This document shows, in pieces, positions 53,412-63,502 of a stretch of 64,000 nucleotides of DNA. This DNA is from Pseudarthrobacter polychromogenes (lineage in GTDB: Bacteria; Actinomycetota; Actinomycetes; Actinomycetales; Micrococcaceae): positions 352,007 through 416,006 of the forward strand of contig NZ_BMKU01000003.1 in the NCBI RefSeq assembly GCF_014644495.1, given 5' to 3'. The notes under the pieces were generated by a model. The model was given only the letters and a program-made list of their open reading frames with translations. It was not told the origin of the DNA and made no database searches. Within the stretch, counting starts at the first letter, position 1, and each line of letters opens with the position of its first letter. The position numbers and the translations under genes are program-made.

Positions 53412-55112
53412 TTAGGCCTCGGTGCTGCCGGACTGTGCGGCGTTCCCGCCGCCCACCACTTCACCGTTGCGGCGCCGGGTGCGGGTGCGGGGGCGCCGGG
53501 TGCGTGAGGGCTGCTCGGCCTCGGTTGCTGCCGGAGCGTCACCGGCAGCAACGGGTGCTGCGGCTGCCTCGGGCGTGCGACGGCGGCGCTCGCCGGAGCG
53601 GGCAGCGGAGTCGCCGCTGCGGCCGCCTTCCCGCTTGGCCCCGCGGTCACGGCTGTCGCGGGAACTGCCGGCTTCGCGGCCCCCGCGGTCGCGGGAACCG
53701 CCGGCGTCGCGGCCTCCGCGGGCGTTCTTCTTGCCTGTTTCGCCCAGGTCCTCCAGCACCTCGGCGTCAACACCGGCGAGGGTGCGCTTGTCGCGCGGAA
53801 GCCGGCCCTTGGTGCCTGCGGGAATGTCCAGGTCCTCAAAAAGATGCGGAGAAGAGGAGTAGGTTTCAATGGGCTCCGGCACGCTCAGGCCCAGGGCTTT
53901 GTTGATCAGTCCCCAGCGCGGCATGTCGTCCCAGTCCACGAAGGTCACGGCGGTGCCCTTGTTGCCGGCACGGCCGGTGCGGCCCACCCGGTGCAGGTAG
54001 ATCTTTTCGTCTTCCACGCACTGGTAGTTGATGACGTGGGTGACGTCGTCCACGTCGATGCCGCGGGCGGCGACGTCGGTTGCCACCAGGACATCCACCT
54101 TGTTGTTGCGGAAGGCCCGGAGCGCCTGCTCGCGTGCTCCCTGCCCGAGGTCGCCGTGGATCGCGGCGGCGGCAAAACCGCGGTCCACCAGTTCCTCCGC
54201 GACCTTGGCCGCGGTGCGCTTGGTCTTGGTGAAGATAATGGTCCGGCCGCGGCCCTTGGCCTGGAGGATGCGGGCCACCACCTCGATCTTGTCCATGCTG
54301 TGCGCACGGTAGATCAGCTGGCGGATATCCCGCTTGGTGAGGCCTTCGTCATCCGGATCAGCAGCACGGATGTGGGTGGGCTGGGTCATGTAGCGGCGGG
54401 CCATGGCAATGACGGGGCCCGGCATGGTGGCGGAGAACAGCAGGGTCTGGCGGACCGCCGGCGTGGCTGCGATCAGGGTTTCGACGTCGGGCAGGAAGCC
54501 GAGGTCAAGCATTTCGTCAGCCTCGTCCAGGATGACGACCTTGACGTTTTTCAGGCTCAGGTGCTTCTGCTTGTAGAGGTCGATGAGGCGCCCGGGGGTT
54601 CCCACCACAACCTCCACGCCATTCTTCAGGGCTTCCACCTGGGGCTCGTAGGCCCGGCCGCCGTAGATGGTGGCGATGCGTGCGTTCCTCTTGCGGGAGG
54701 CCGTCTGCAGGTCGTTGGCCACCTGCACCGCCAGTTCACGGGTGGGGACGATGACCAGGGCCTGCGGCGCGCCGGGAACAGCGAGCTTTTCGTAGCCGGC
54801 GTCGTCCCGGCCCACCACCCGCTGCAGGGCGGGAATGCCGAAGCCCAGGGTCTTGCCGGTGCCGGTCTTCGCCTGGCCGATGATGTCGTGGCCAGAGAGG
54901 GCCACCGGCAGGGTCATGGCCTGGATGGGGAAGGGATGGGTGATTCCGGCGTCCGCCAGGGATTCCACGATGTCGGCGCGGACGTTGAAGTCCGCGAAGG
55001 ACTTCTCCTCAATCTCATGCGGCTTCTCGTCGGAGATGATGGTCTCTTCCGGCTCGATCGTTTCGGTGCCGGAGTCGTCCGTCAGAAGCTGGTGGGTATG
55101 CAATTCACTCAC
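53412..55112 (-). CDS. DEAD-box ATP-dependent RNA helicase
   Basis: 566 residues from GTG 55112 with AAGGAA upstream. Helicase motifs: Q motif FPIQAMTLPV, I AKTGTGKT (81-88), Ia PTRELAVQ, II DEAD (196-199), III SAT, VI HRVGRTGRAG. The C-terminal 150 residues form an Arg/Gly/Ser-rich disordered tail (RDAGGSRDRGG and similar, then RRPRTRTRRRN) likely to bind RNA. The homologue in M. tuberculosis is RhlE-like Rv3211. A 220-nt leader precedes it. Confidence 0.93.
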   Translation of the reverse strand: MSELHTHQLLTDDSGTETIEPEETIISDEKPHEIEEKSFADFNVRADIVESLADAGITHPFPIQAMTLPVALSGHDIIGQAKTGTGKTLGFGIPALQRVVGRDDAGYEKLAVPGAPQALVIVPTRELAVQVANDLQTASRKRNARIATIYGGRAYEPQVEALKNGVEVVVGTPGRLIDLYKQKHLSLKNVKVVILDEADEMLDLGFLPDVETLIAATPAVRQTLLFSATMPGPVIAMARRYMTQPTHIRAADPDDEGLTKRDIRQLIYRAHSMDKIEVVARILQAKGRGRTIIFTKTKRTAAKVAEELVDRGFAAAAIHGDLGQGAREQALRAFRNNKVDVLVATDVAARGIDVDDVTHVINYQCVEDEKIYLHRVGRTGRAGNKGTAVTFVDWDDMPRWGLINKALGLSVPEPIETYSSSPHLFEDLDIPAGTKGRLPRDKRTLAGVDAEVLEDLGETGKKNARGGRDAGGSRDRGGREAGSSRDSRDRGAKREGGRSGDSAARSGERRRRTPEAAAAPVAAGDAPAATEAEQPSRTRRPRTRTRRRNGEVVGGGNAAQSGSTEA

Positions 55113-55415
55113 GTGGAGTTTCCTTATTCATTTGGGCATTGGCGCTGCCTGCTCAACGGGCCGGCCCAAGGCCGTTCCGGAGCACGCTCAGGCGCGCAAG
55201 CAATTCCAGTGGAAGCCGATCGCGGGCTATCTAAAATGCTGGCACTGGTGACCAGCGGGTGTATCTCAAGATCGCGTAGGGGCGGGCTTGTTGGTTTCAA
55301 ATCAAGGAAATCAACGACCGGGCATCCATTTCTACCTCTTCAGTCTAGCCGCACGGGAACGGAAACCCGGCTTTGGCCCGGTGTGCCTGCCAACCCGCAG
55401 GAGAAACCGCCCCTC
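55113..55415 (-). promoter_or_regulatory. 303-bp leader and promoter region of the helicase gene
   Basis: No gene is visible. Minus-strand TAGACT at 55342-55347 is the best -10 box; a transcript from there would have about 220 nt of untranslated leader, including a GGGCCGGCCC palindrome near 55157. The 3' end of the RNB gene flanks it. Confidence 0.5.
55342..55347 (-). promoter_or_regulatory. -10 box of the DEAD-box helicase gene
   Basis: Minus-strand TAGACT, the hexamer used at dapD and dapE. Confidence 0.45.
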
Positions 55416-56906
55416 TCAGGACAGGGAGGGGACCAGCTCGAAATGCACTTCCCGGGTGGCAATGTCAGAGGACACGAGGCGCACCCGGACCTTGGTTCCG
55501 GCCACCAGTTCGCCGGCACAACGGGCCGTGACGGCGGGTTCGGCAATCTGGATGATGCCGGAGCCGCCGTTGCCGTTGCCGTTCCTTCCGTTGCCGCCGT
55601 TCCCGTTTTCCTTCTGGGGCTTGGATCCGGAGATCACGATCGCGTCGAACTCCTGTCCGATGTGGTTCACCAGGAGCGCTGCCTCCACTGTGTCCAGGGC
55701 CAATCGTTCCATCCGGGACGCCAACTGGTCCGAGCCGGCCATGATCTCGGGAAGCGACGGCAGCGCCTCACGGACCCAGCCGGGCACCTCGCCGCCGTTG
55801 CACAGGGCCTCGCAGGTCACCAGGACAAAGCGGTCCACCAGGCGGCGCAGCGGTGCGGTGGTGTGGGCGTAGGCGGCCCCGATGGCGGACTGCACGGCGT
55901 CCTCGGGGACCGTGCCGTCGAACGCCGTATACGCCGCACCCCGGAAGAGCATTCCCGCCGAATGCATAATGGCCAGCTGGCGGGGATCGGTGGGATCCAG
56001 GCTGCGGAGGTATTCGCCGTAGCTGACCTCACCGTCCCAGGGCTTCCCAAGTGCCTCCGTCTGGAGCCGGAAATGGTGCAGGGAACGCTCGTCCGGTGAA
56101 GGCATGGTGCGGAGGATGCCCACTTTGCCGGCCAGCATGAGCTGCGCCGCCGCCATTCCCGTCATGAGCGAGATCTGGGCGTTCCAGTCCTCCACCGGAA
56201 GCTGCGGGGCCGCGGCAATCCGGTAGCCGCCGTCAGGAAGCTGGACAATCTCCTGGTCCGGCATGTTCAGGCTGGCACCCTCCCTGGCACGCTCCAGCTC
56301 CACGCGCTTGAGCCCCACCTCTTTGAGGAGGACCAGGACGTCTGAAGGGCTGCCGCCGTCCAGTTCCGCCTGGGCGCCCTTGTAGCTGAGCTTGGCGCGG
56401 CTGCGCATCCGGGCCCGCCTGACCGTCACGGTTGTGACCTCGGCGCGGGCATCAAGGCGGAAGTCCCACACAAACGCGGAACAGTCCTGCCCCGGCAGGA
56501 GGCTTCCGGCGCCCTCGCTGATGACCTCCGGGTGCAGCGGAATGCGGCCGTCCGGGGTGTAGAAGGTCTGGCCGCGGCGCCGCGTCTCGGCATCCAGCGG
56601 ACCGCCGGGAGCCACGAATGAGGGCACGTCGGCGATGGCGTAGAGCACGCGGTAGCTGCTGCCGTCCCGTTCAATGTGGAGCGCCTGGTCAAGGTCCGTG
56701 GACGACGCCGGATCGATGGTGATGAAGTCGATGCCCGTCAGGTCATGGGACGGCAGCCGCAGTGCCGACACCGCGGCCTCGGCGTCCTCCACGGCATCTT
56801 CCGGGTAGTTGCCCGGCAGCTCAAGCTCCGTCCGCAGGGCGCTGAGGGCAGCCTCGAGGGCGTTGGTGTGCTCGTGGACACTGGGGGCCAGCCGATGATG
56901 TGACAC
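55416..56906 (-). CDS. RNB-domain (RNase II-like) ribonuclease
   Basis: 496 residues from GTG 56906; TACGCT lies seven bases upstream. The frame is open further upstream but is not conserved-looking and overlaps the thiE end. The RNB active-site loop reads DPASSTDLDQAL: Asp65, Asp71 and Asp73 match three catalytic Asp of RNase II while the fourth is Gln74. A Gly/Asn-rich linker (ENGNGGNGRNGNGNGGSG) precedes the final beta segment. No N-terminal cold-shock domains. 3'-5' RNA exonuclease, activity likely but not certain. Confidence 0.88.
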   Translation of the reverse strand: MSHHRLAPSVHEHTNALEAALSALRTELELPGNYPEDAVEDAEAAVSALRLPSHDLTGIDFITIDPASSTDLDQALHIERDGSSYRVLYAIADVPSFVAPGGPLDAETRRRGQTFYTPDGRIPLHPEVISEGAGSLLPGQDCSAFVWDFRLDARAEVTTVTVRRARMRSRAKLSYKGAQAELDGGSPSDVLVLLKEVGLKRVELERAREGASLNMPDQEIVQLPDGGYRIAAAPQLPVEDWNAQISLMTGMAAAQLMLAGKVGILRTMPSPDERSLHHFRLQTEALGKPWDGEVSYGEYLRSLDPTDPRQLAIMHSAGMLFRGAAYTAFDGTVPEDAVQSAIGAAYAHTTAPLRRLVDRFVLVTCEALCNGGEVPGWVREALPSLPEIMAGSDQLASRMERLALDTVEAALLVNHIGQEFDAIVISGSKPQKENGNGGNGRNGNGNGGSGIIQIAEPAVTARCAGELVAGTKVRVRLVSSDIATREVHFELVPSLS

Positions 56907-56913
56907 GAAAATC

Positions 56914-56919
56914 AGCGTA
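56914..56919 (-). promoter_or_regulatory. -10 box of the RNB gene
   Basis: Minus-strand TACGCT, seven-base spacer GATTTTC, then GTG. Confidence 0.55.
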
Positions 56920-56982
56920 GCCCGAATTCCGCGAATAGTGCAGGGAACCGCCCGCGGGATGCGCCGCAGATCCGGCGCCGCG

Positions 56983-57732
56983 TCACGGGCGGGCGGCGTC
57001 CAGCGCGTCGAGCAGCGATGCGGCTGCGGCTGCCGGGTCATCGGCTTCCGTAATGGCCCGGACCACCACGATCCTGCTGGCCCCGGCTTCCACCACCTGT
57101 TCCACGTTGCCGTGGTCAATCCCGCCGATCGCGAACCAGGGCACGCCGCCGTCGGACTGTCCCTGCCCTTGCGCCGCTGCTGCCGCGGCCGCATATTTCA
57201 CCAGGCCCAGCCCGACGGCGGCGCGGCCGGGCTTGGTGGGTGTTGCCCACAGCGGCCCCACGCAGAAGTAGTCGAGCGCCGCCGGGCCGGCGGCCGCGGC
57301 CAGGGCGGCATCCACCTGTTCAGGGCTGTGGCTGGACAGGCCGATGGCGGCGTTCCCGTCCAGCAGCGTCCGGGCTGCCTCAAGGGGAAGGTCTTTCTGC
57401 CCGATGTGGAACACCGGCGCTCCGGACAGCACGGCAATGTCGGCGCGGTCGTTTACTGCCCACAGCCTGCCGTGGCGGACCGCCGCCTCCTTCAGGATGG
57501 CCAGAAGTTCCAGCTCCTCGGCTGCCTCTATGGACTTGTCCCGGAGCTGGATGATGTCCACGCCGCCCGCGAACGCGGCATCCACGAACTGCTCGAAGTC
57601 GCCCCTGCTGCGGCGCGCGTCCGTGCAGAGGTACAGGCGCGCATCGTGCAGCCCGGCACTCCCTTCCGCGTTGATAAAGGCGTCGGTACCGGACGGACGG
57701 GAAGCGGCGGCAGGGGGGTGGGACACATTCAT
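56983..57732 (-). CDS. thiE: Thiamine-phosphate synthase
   Basis: 249 residues from ATG 57732; the frame is open back into the riboswitch, but TAGGCT seven bases upstream fixes this start. ThiE motifs: [28 protein letters not shown] and [12 protein letters not shown]. It joins the pyrimidine (HMP-PP) and thiazole (THZ-P) halves of thiamine phosphate. It diverges from thiO; being on the other strand it is not covered by the TPP riboswitch. Confidence 0.95.
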   Translation of the reverse strand: MNVSHPPAAASRPSGTDAFINAEGSAGLHDARLYLCTDARRSRGDFEQFVDAAFAGGVDIIQLRDKSIEAAEELELLAILKEAAVRHGRLWAVNDRADIAVLSGAPVFHIGQKDLPLEAARTLLDGNAAIGLSSHSPEQVDAALAAAAGPAALDYFCVGPLWATPTKPGRAAVGLGLVKYAAAAAAAQGQGQSDGGVPWFAIGGIDHGNVEQVVEAGASRIVVVRAITEADDPAAAAASLLDALDAARP

Positions 57733-57739
57733 GGGAGCC

Positions 57740-57745
57740 AGCCTA
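57740..57745 (-). promoter_or_regulatory. -10 box of thiE
   Basis: Minus-strand TAGGCT, spacer GGCTCCC, ATG at 57732; eight bases from the opposite-strand -10 of thiO. Confidence 0.6.
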
Positions 57746-57752
57746 ATTCCTT

Positions 57753-57758
57753 TACACT
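57753..57758 (+). promoter_or_regulatory. -10 box of thiO-thiS-thiG
   Basis: TACACT about 12 bases upstream of the riboswitch P1 region. Confidence 0.55.
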
Positions 57759-57767
57759 GGGCTCGTA

Positions 57768-57866
57768 CTGCGGGAGCCGCGGCAGCTGTCACAAAGCGCC
57801 GGGCTGAGAGGGCGTCAGAGCCGACCGCTTGACCTGATCCGGTTAATACCGGCGTAGGGAAGGAGA
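57768..57866 (+). promoter_or_regulatory. TPP riboswitch (THI element)
   Basis: The conserved THI box parts are present: GGGCTGAGAGG at 57800-57810, GACCGCTTGACCTGATC at about 57823-57839, and GGTTAATACCGGCGTAGGGA at 57841-57860. The AAGGAG SD of thiO overlaps the 3' end of the element, so TPP binding would block translation initiation. Confidence 0.95.
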
Positions 57867-57872
57867 CAATCG

Positions 57873-60279
<2,407 letters not shown>

Positions 60280-60328
60280 GGCCCGCATTCTGCCGGGTGG
60301 CGCTGGCGCCCTGATGCAAGGAGCAGCA

Positions 60329-60667
60329 GTGGCCGGCAACGACGCCCTTTCCCCGGAACGCATCGACGAAGCCCTGGCTGAACTGCCTGACTGGCGGGCC
60401 GGCAACGGCGGGCTGGTCACCGTCTTCAAGATGCCGACGGCGGCTGCCGCACTTGAGCTGATTGCCGCCGTCGGACGCCTGGCCGAGGAACAGAACCACC
60501 ACCCGGACCTTGACTGGCGTTACAACCGCGTCTTTATCCGCTACACGTCCCACGACGCCGGGGGACAGGTGACCGGCCGGGACCTCGCGGCAGCCGCAGG
60601 AGCAAGTGAAGCAGCGGCAGCTGCGGGCGCCAAGGCAGAGCCGGCGAAGTATGTGCAGGGGCAATAG
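60329..60667 (+). CDS. 4a-hydroxytetrahydrobiopterin dehydratase (PCD/DCoH)
   Basis: 112 residues from GTG 60329, preceded by AAGGAG; ATG 60314 is an alternative. The catalytic motif EEQNHHPDLDWRYNRVFIRYTSH (split around NHHP) and GGQVTGRDLAAA are typical. An Ala/Gly-rich tail follows. It dehydrates the pterin carbinolamine; no aromatic amino-acid hydroxylase is in the window. 49 bases after thiG, possibly co-transcribed. Confidence 0.88.
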   Translation: MAGNDALSPERIDEALAELPDWRAGNGGLVTVFKMPTAAAALELIAAVGRLAEEQNHHPDLDWRYNRVFIRYTSHDAGGQVTGRDLAAAAGASEAAAAAGAKAEPAKYVQGQ

Positions 60668-60748
60668 CTGCCGGCACAGCGTTAGTTGCCCCCAGCAGAA
60701 CAGGCGGGTCGCTGAGCGCCCGCGCCAACAGCCCCTGTGTTCTTAACG

Positions 60749-60786
60749 GGCAGTGGCCGCCACCCATAGGGGTGGCGGCCACTGCC
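60749..60786. terminator. Terminator after the thi/PCD run
   Basis: Perfect 17-bp stem (60749-60765 with 60770-60786), loop ATAG; between convergent PCD and membrane-protein genes. Confidence 0.82.
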
Positions 60787-60826
60787 GGCTGGCTTGGAGT
60801 GCGCTGCACGAGGTGCTCCGCAGGCC

Positions 60827-61129
60827 TCAGGCCCGAAGGATTGTAGTCAGCCGTTGGGTATCCTGACGCGCACGTGAACGGCCGAGGTAGATGGCGGCCG
60901 CCGTTGCGGACGCGGCTCCGAGCACGATCGGCAGGACCCAGGGAATCCAGGTGCGTCCCGGCAGGTATCCGAATCCGGCGGCCATCAGGATGATCCATGC
61001 CAAGGCTGCCACGGCCACGGAAACCCCGGCAGGCACGCCGGCCCCGTACTTGGCATGCCGCTTGTCGTTTGCCCAGACAATAAAGCCTGCTGCGGCGGCG
61101 GCCAGTACAACTATGGTCAGCGAAAGCAT
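60827..61129 (-). CDS. Small membrane protein of unknown function
   Basis: A 100-residue protein with AAGGAGG upstream. Three hydrophobic segments (about 2-20, 34-56, 64-83) and a basic end; no family recognised. In actinobacteria a small protein sits here beside DUF3107 (position of Rv3207/3208A region). Likely integral inner-membrane. Confidence 0.75.
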   Translation of the reverse strand: MLSLTIVVLAAAAAGFIVWANDKRHAKYGAGVPAGVSVAVAALAWIILMAAGFGYLPGRTWIPWVLPIVLGAASATAAAIYLGRSRARQDTQRLTTILRA

Positions 61130-61166
61130 GGTCCTCCTTGGGCTACGGGTGGTTCGTCGGCAGGCC

Positions 61167-61391
61167 CTAGAACTGGCCGAAACCTACGCGCCGTGCCTCT
61201 TCGGCTCCGATCTCCACGTAGCCCAGGGCGTTTCCGGGAACAATGATCAGGCGTCCCTTGTCATCCTTCAGGCGGAGTTCGCTGCCCTTGGTGATGGCAT
61301 CCTCAACAATCTTGGCTACCGAATCCGCATCCTCGTTTGATTCCAGGACAATTTCGCGGCCGATATTCTGAACGCCGATCTTAATTTCCAC
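61167..61391 (-). CDS. DUF3107 protein
   Basis: 74 residues from GTG 61391, with GGGAGG just upstream; the frame is open to 61412. The sequence VEIKIGVQNIGREIVLES and GNALGYVEIGAEEARRVGFG matches the actinobacterial DUF3107 family (M. tuberculosis TB9.4, from memory). Function unknown. The downstream neighbour on the same side is the TetR gene, as in mycobacteria. Confidence 0.92.
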   Translation of the reverse strand: MEIKIGVQNIGREIVLESNEDADSVAKIVEDAITKGSELRLKDDKGRLIIVPGNALGYVEIGAEEARRVGFGQF

Positions 61392-61439
61392 AGGGGCCTC
61401 CCAGCCATTCACGTTCGTTGGTTATGTCTTATTTGTAGT

Positions 61440-62105
61440 CTAGGACTCTTTGGGGAAGCGAGAGATTCCGCGCCAAGCTAAACGGTAGATGAGGTCGCTG
61501 GCTACATCGAGGTCCAGGTTGCCGTCCGTTTCAAGCCAGTAGCGGGCACTGACCTGCGCCATTCCGGCGAGCCCCCGGCCCAGGAGCTGCGCCTCGAGAT
61601 GGGGGAGCTTGGTGTCCTCGGCGATAACGCGTGCGATGGCGTCGGCAAACGTCCTGTTGAAGGTTTCCAGGCGTGCGCTGACGTCCGGATCATTGACCAG
61701 GTCCGACTCAAACACCAGCCGGTGCGCCTGGTCATCGTTGGCGATGAACTGGAAGTAGGCCCGCATGACGGCCTGCACGCGCTCGTCATTGTCCGTCGTG
61801 GAGTTCAGGGCCCCCAGCATGAGGTCCGTCAGGGACGCAAGGTGGCTCTCCAGCAGGGCCAGGTACAGCTCCCGTTTTGAGGGAAAGTGCTGGTAGAGCA
61901 CCGGCTTGCTGACGTGGGCCGTCTCGGCGATTTCATCCATGGCTGCACCGTGGTAACCGTTGGCCACGAAGACTTCCTGGGCTGCCATGAGGAGCTGGGC
62001 GCGCCGCTCGTCCCGGGGAAGCCTGGCTGACCGTTGGCCTGCAGGACGCGAGGGAGCTTGCGGTTCGGCGGCCGGCGGGCGGTTAGCCCGTGCTTCATGG
62101 ACCAC
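61440..62105 (-). CDS. TetR family transcriptional regulator (Rv3208-like)
   Basis: 221 residues from GTG 62105 with GAAGGA six bases upstream. A disordered Pro/Ala-rich start (about 30) precedes the HTH (RRAQLLMAAQEVFVANGYHGAAMDEIAETAHVSKPVLYQHFPSK is split by helices) and the C-terminal domain ending MAQVSARYWLE. It diverges from moeZ; a TTAC-N6-GTAA palindrome lies in the shared region. Gene order DUF3107-TetR-moeZ is that of M. tuberculosis. Confidence 0.9.
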   Translation of the reverse strand: MVHEARANRPPAAEPQAPSRPAGQRSARLPRDERRAQLLMAAQEVFVANGYHGAAMDEIAETAHVSKPVLYQHFPSKRELYLALLESHLASLTDLMLGALNSTTDNDERVQAVMRAYFQFIANDDQAHRLVFESDLVNDPDVSARLETFNRTFADAIARVIAEDTKLPHLEAQLLGRGLAGMAQVSARYWLETDGNLDLDVASDLIYRLAWRGISRFPKES

Positions 62106-62138
62106 GGTTGTCCTTCTTTCGTTGCAGTTACCTCCACT

Positions 62139-62152
62139 TTACTGCGGGGTAA
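62139..62152. promoter_or_regulatory. TTAC-N6-GTAA palindrome between tetR and moeZ
   Basis: TTACTGCGGGGTAA is a TetR-type operator shape, 34 bases upstream of the tetR start and 36 upstream of moeZ. Confidence 0.5.
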
Positions 62153-62177
62153 TATGACCGGGCGGTATCCCGGGGCA

Positions 62178-62183
62178 TACATT
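62178..62183 (+). promoter_or_regulatory. -10 box of moeZ
   Basis: TACATT, spacer GAAGT (five bases), then ATG at 62189. Confidence 0.45.
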
Positions 62184-62188
62184 GAAGT

Positions 62189-63388
62189 ATGGCTTCGACA
62201 ATCAGCGCAAATGTTTCACCTGTGTCCCTGGATCCGCTGGTGGAACCGGCAGCCGACCTCACCGCCGCAGAGGTGGAACGCTACTCGAGGCATCTCATCA
62301 TCCCCGAGATCGGCGCCCTCGGGCAGCGGCGGCTCAAGAACGCAAAGGTGCTGGTGATCGGTGCCGGCGGACTCGGGTCCCCTGCGCTCCTGTACCTTGC
62401 CGCCGCCGGCGTAGGCACGCTGGGAATCATCGACGACGACCACGTTGACCTTAGCAACCTGCAGCGCCAGGTCATTCATGGGGTGGCGGACGTTGGCCGC
62501 CCCAAGATCGAGTCGGCACGCGATGCCATCGCCGCGTTGAACCCCCTGGTGGACGTCCGGCTGCACAATATCCGCCTTGATGCCACCAACGCACTGGAAC
62601 TGTTCGCGGGCTACGACCTCATCCTCGACGGCGCTGACAATTTCGCCACCCGCTACCTGGTAAATGACGCAGCGGCCATCCTGGGCAAACCCTACGTCTG
62701 GGGCTCCATCTTCCGTTTTGACGGACAGGTCAGCGTGTTCTGGGAAAAGCACGGGCCCACCTACCGGGACCTCTACCCTGAGGCGCCCCCCGCGGGCTCT
62801 GTGCCCTCCTGCGGTGAGGGCGGCGTGTTCGGCATGCTGTGCGCGGCCGTGGGGTCGCTGATGGTGACCGAAGCGGTCAAGCTGATTACCGGCGTCGGAC
62901 GTTCCCTGCTGGGGCGGGTGGCCCTGTTTGATGCGCTGGGCGGAAGCTGGCGGGAGATCCGCGTATCCAAGGACCCGGCCGCGGAACCGATCACGGAGCT
63001 GACGGACTATGAGGCCTTTTGCGGGATTGCGCCGGCCGAACAGGCGGACACGGAACATTCCGTCACGGCCGCGCAGCTCGCCACCATGCTGGCCTCGCGG
63101 AAGGCAGGACTCAAGGACTTTGACCTGGTGGACGTGCGGGAACCGGGCGAGCACGATATTGTCCGCATCGACGGCGCTGTGCTGATCCCGCAGGGCAGGA
63201 TCCTCGCGGGGGAGGCCTGGGAGGAGCTCCCGCAGGACCGGGACATCGTGTTCCACTGCAAGGCCGGCACGCGGTCGGCCAACGTCCTCGCCGCGGCCAG
63301 GAAAGCGGGCTACCAGCGGGTCAGCCATCTCGACGGCGGGATCCTCGCCTGGGTGCGTGAGGTGGAACCCAACAAACCCGTCTACTAG
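62189..63388 (+). CDS. moeZ: Adenylyltransferase/sulfurtransferase MoeZ
   Basis: 399 residues. The N-terminal ThiF/MoeB domain has VLVIGAGGLGSPAL for ATP, GADNFATRYL and a PSCGEGG cysteine; the C-terminal rhodanese domain has FHCKAGTRS with Cys357. It adenylates and thiolates ubiquitin-like sulfur carriers (MoaD, CysO type) and could serve ThiS because no ThiF is encoded in the thi cluster. The stop lies directly at the edge of an IS-related element. Confidence 0.93.
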   Translation: MASTISANVSPVSLDPLVEPAADLTAAEVERYSRHLIIPEIGALGQRRLKNAKVLVIGAGGLGSPALLYLAAAGVGTLGIIDDDHVDLSNLQRQVIHGVADVGRPKIESARDAIAALNPLVDVRLHNIRLDATNALELFAGYDLILDGADNFATRYLVNDAAAILGKPYVWGSIFRFDGQVSVFWEKHGPTYRDLYPEAPPAGSVPSCGEGGVFGMLCAAVGSLMVTEAVKLITGVGRSLLGRVALFDALGGSWREIRVSKDPAAEPITELTDYEAFCGIAPAEQADTEHSVTAAQLATMLASRKAGLKDFDLVDVREPGEHDIVRIDGAVLIPQGRILAGEAWEELPQDRDIVFHCKAGTRSANVLAAARKAGYQRVSHLDGGILAWVREVEPNKPVY

Positions 63389-63490
63389 GACGCTCTCTCA
63401 TGTGAAGTGGGTTAAATCGAAACGTTCTCTCACCTAGCGCAGGAAAACCCGAAACCCTCTCTCACCTGCCAGCAGAGGGTGAGAGTGTCC
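63388..63490. mobile_element. Short element with terminal inverted repeats and 32-bp periodic repeats
   Basis: The ends read GGACGCTCTC (from 63388) and the inverted GAGAGTGTCC (to 63490), one mismatch, with CTA on each outer side. Inside, CTCTCA begins at 63395, 63427 and 63459, exactly 32 bp apart. A small IS remnant, or the right end of the adjoining IS110 element. Confidence 0.5.
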
Positions 63491-63502
63491 CTATGTTTTT
63501 CG

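Noticed and set aside
53844..56099. A 751-codon open frame on the plus strand opposite the helicase and RNB genes
   Set aside because: It is antisense to two well-supported genes with full motif sets; its protein has no recognisable motif and has the His/Asp/Val-rich look of a GC-rich shadow frame.
63388..63490. CRISPR array suggested by the 32-bp spacing of CTCTCA
   Set aside because: Only three short and degenerate repeats, no repeat-length identity, no cas genes; better explained as an IS end.
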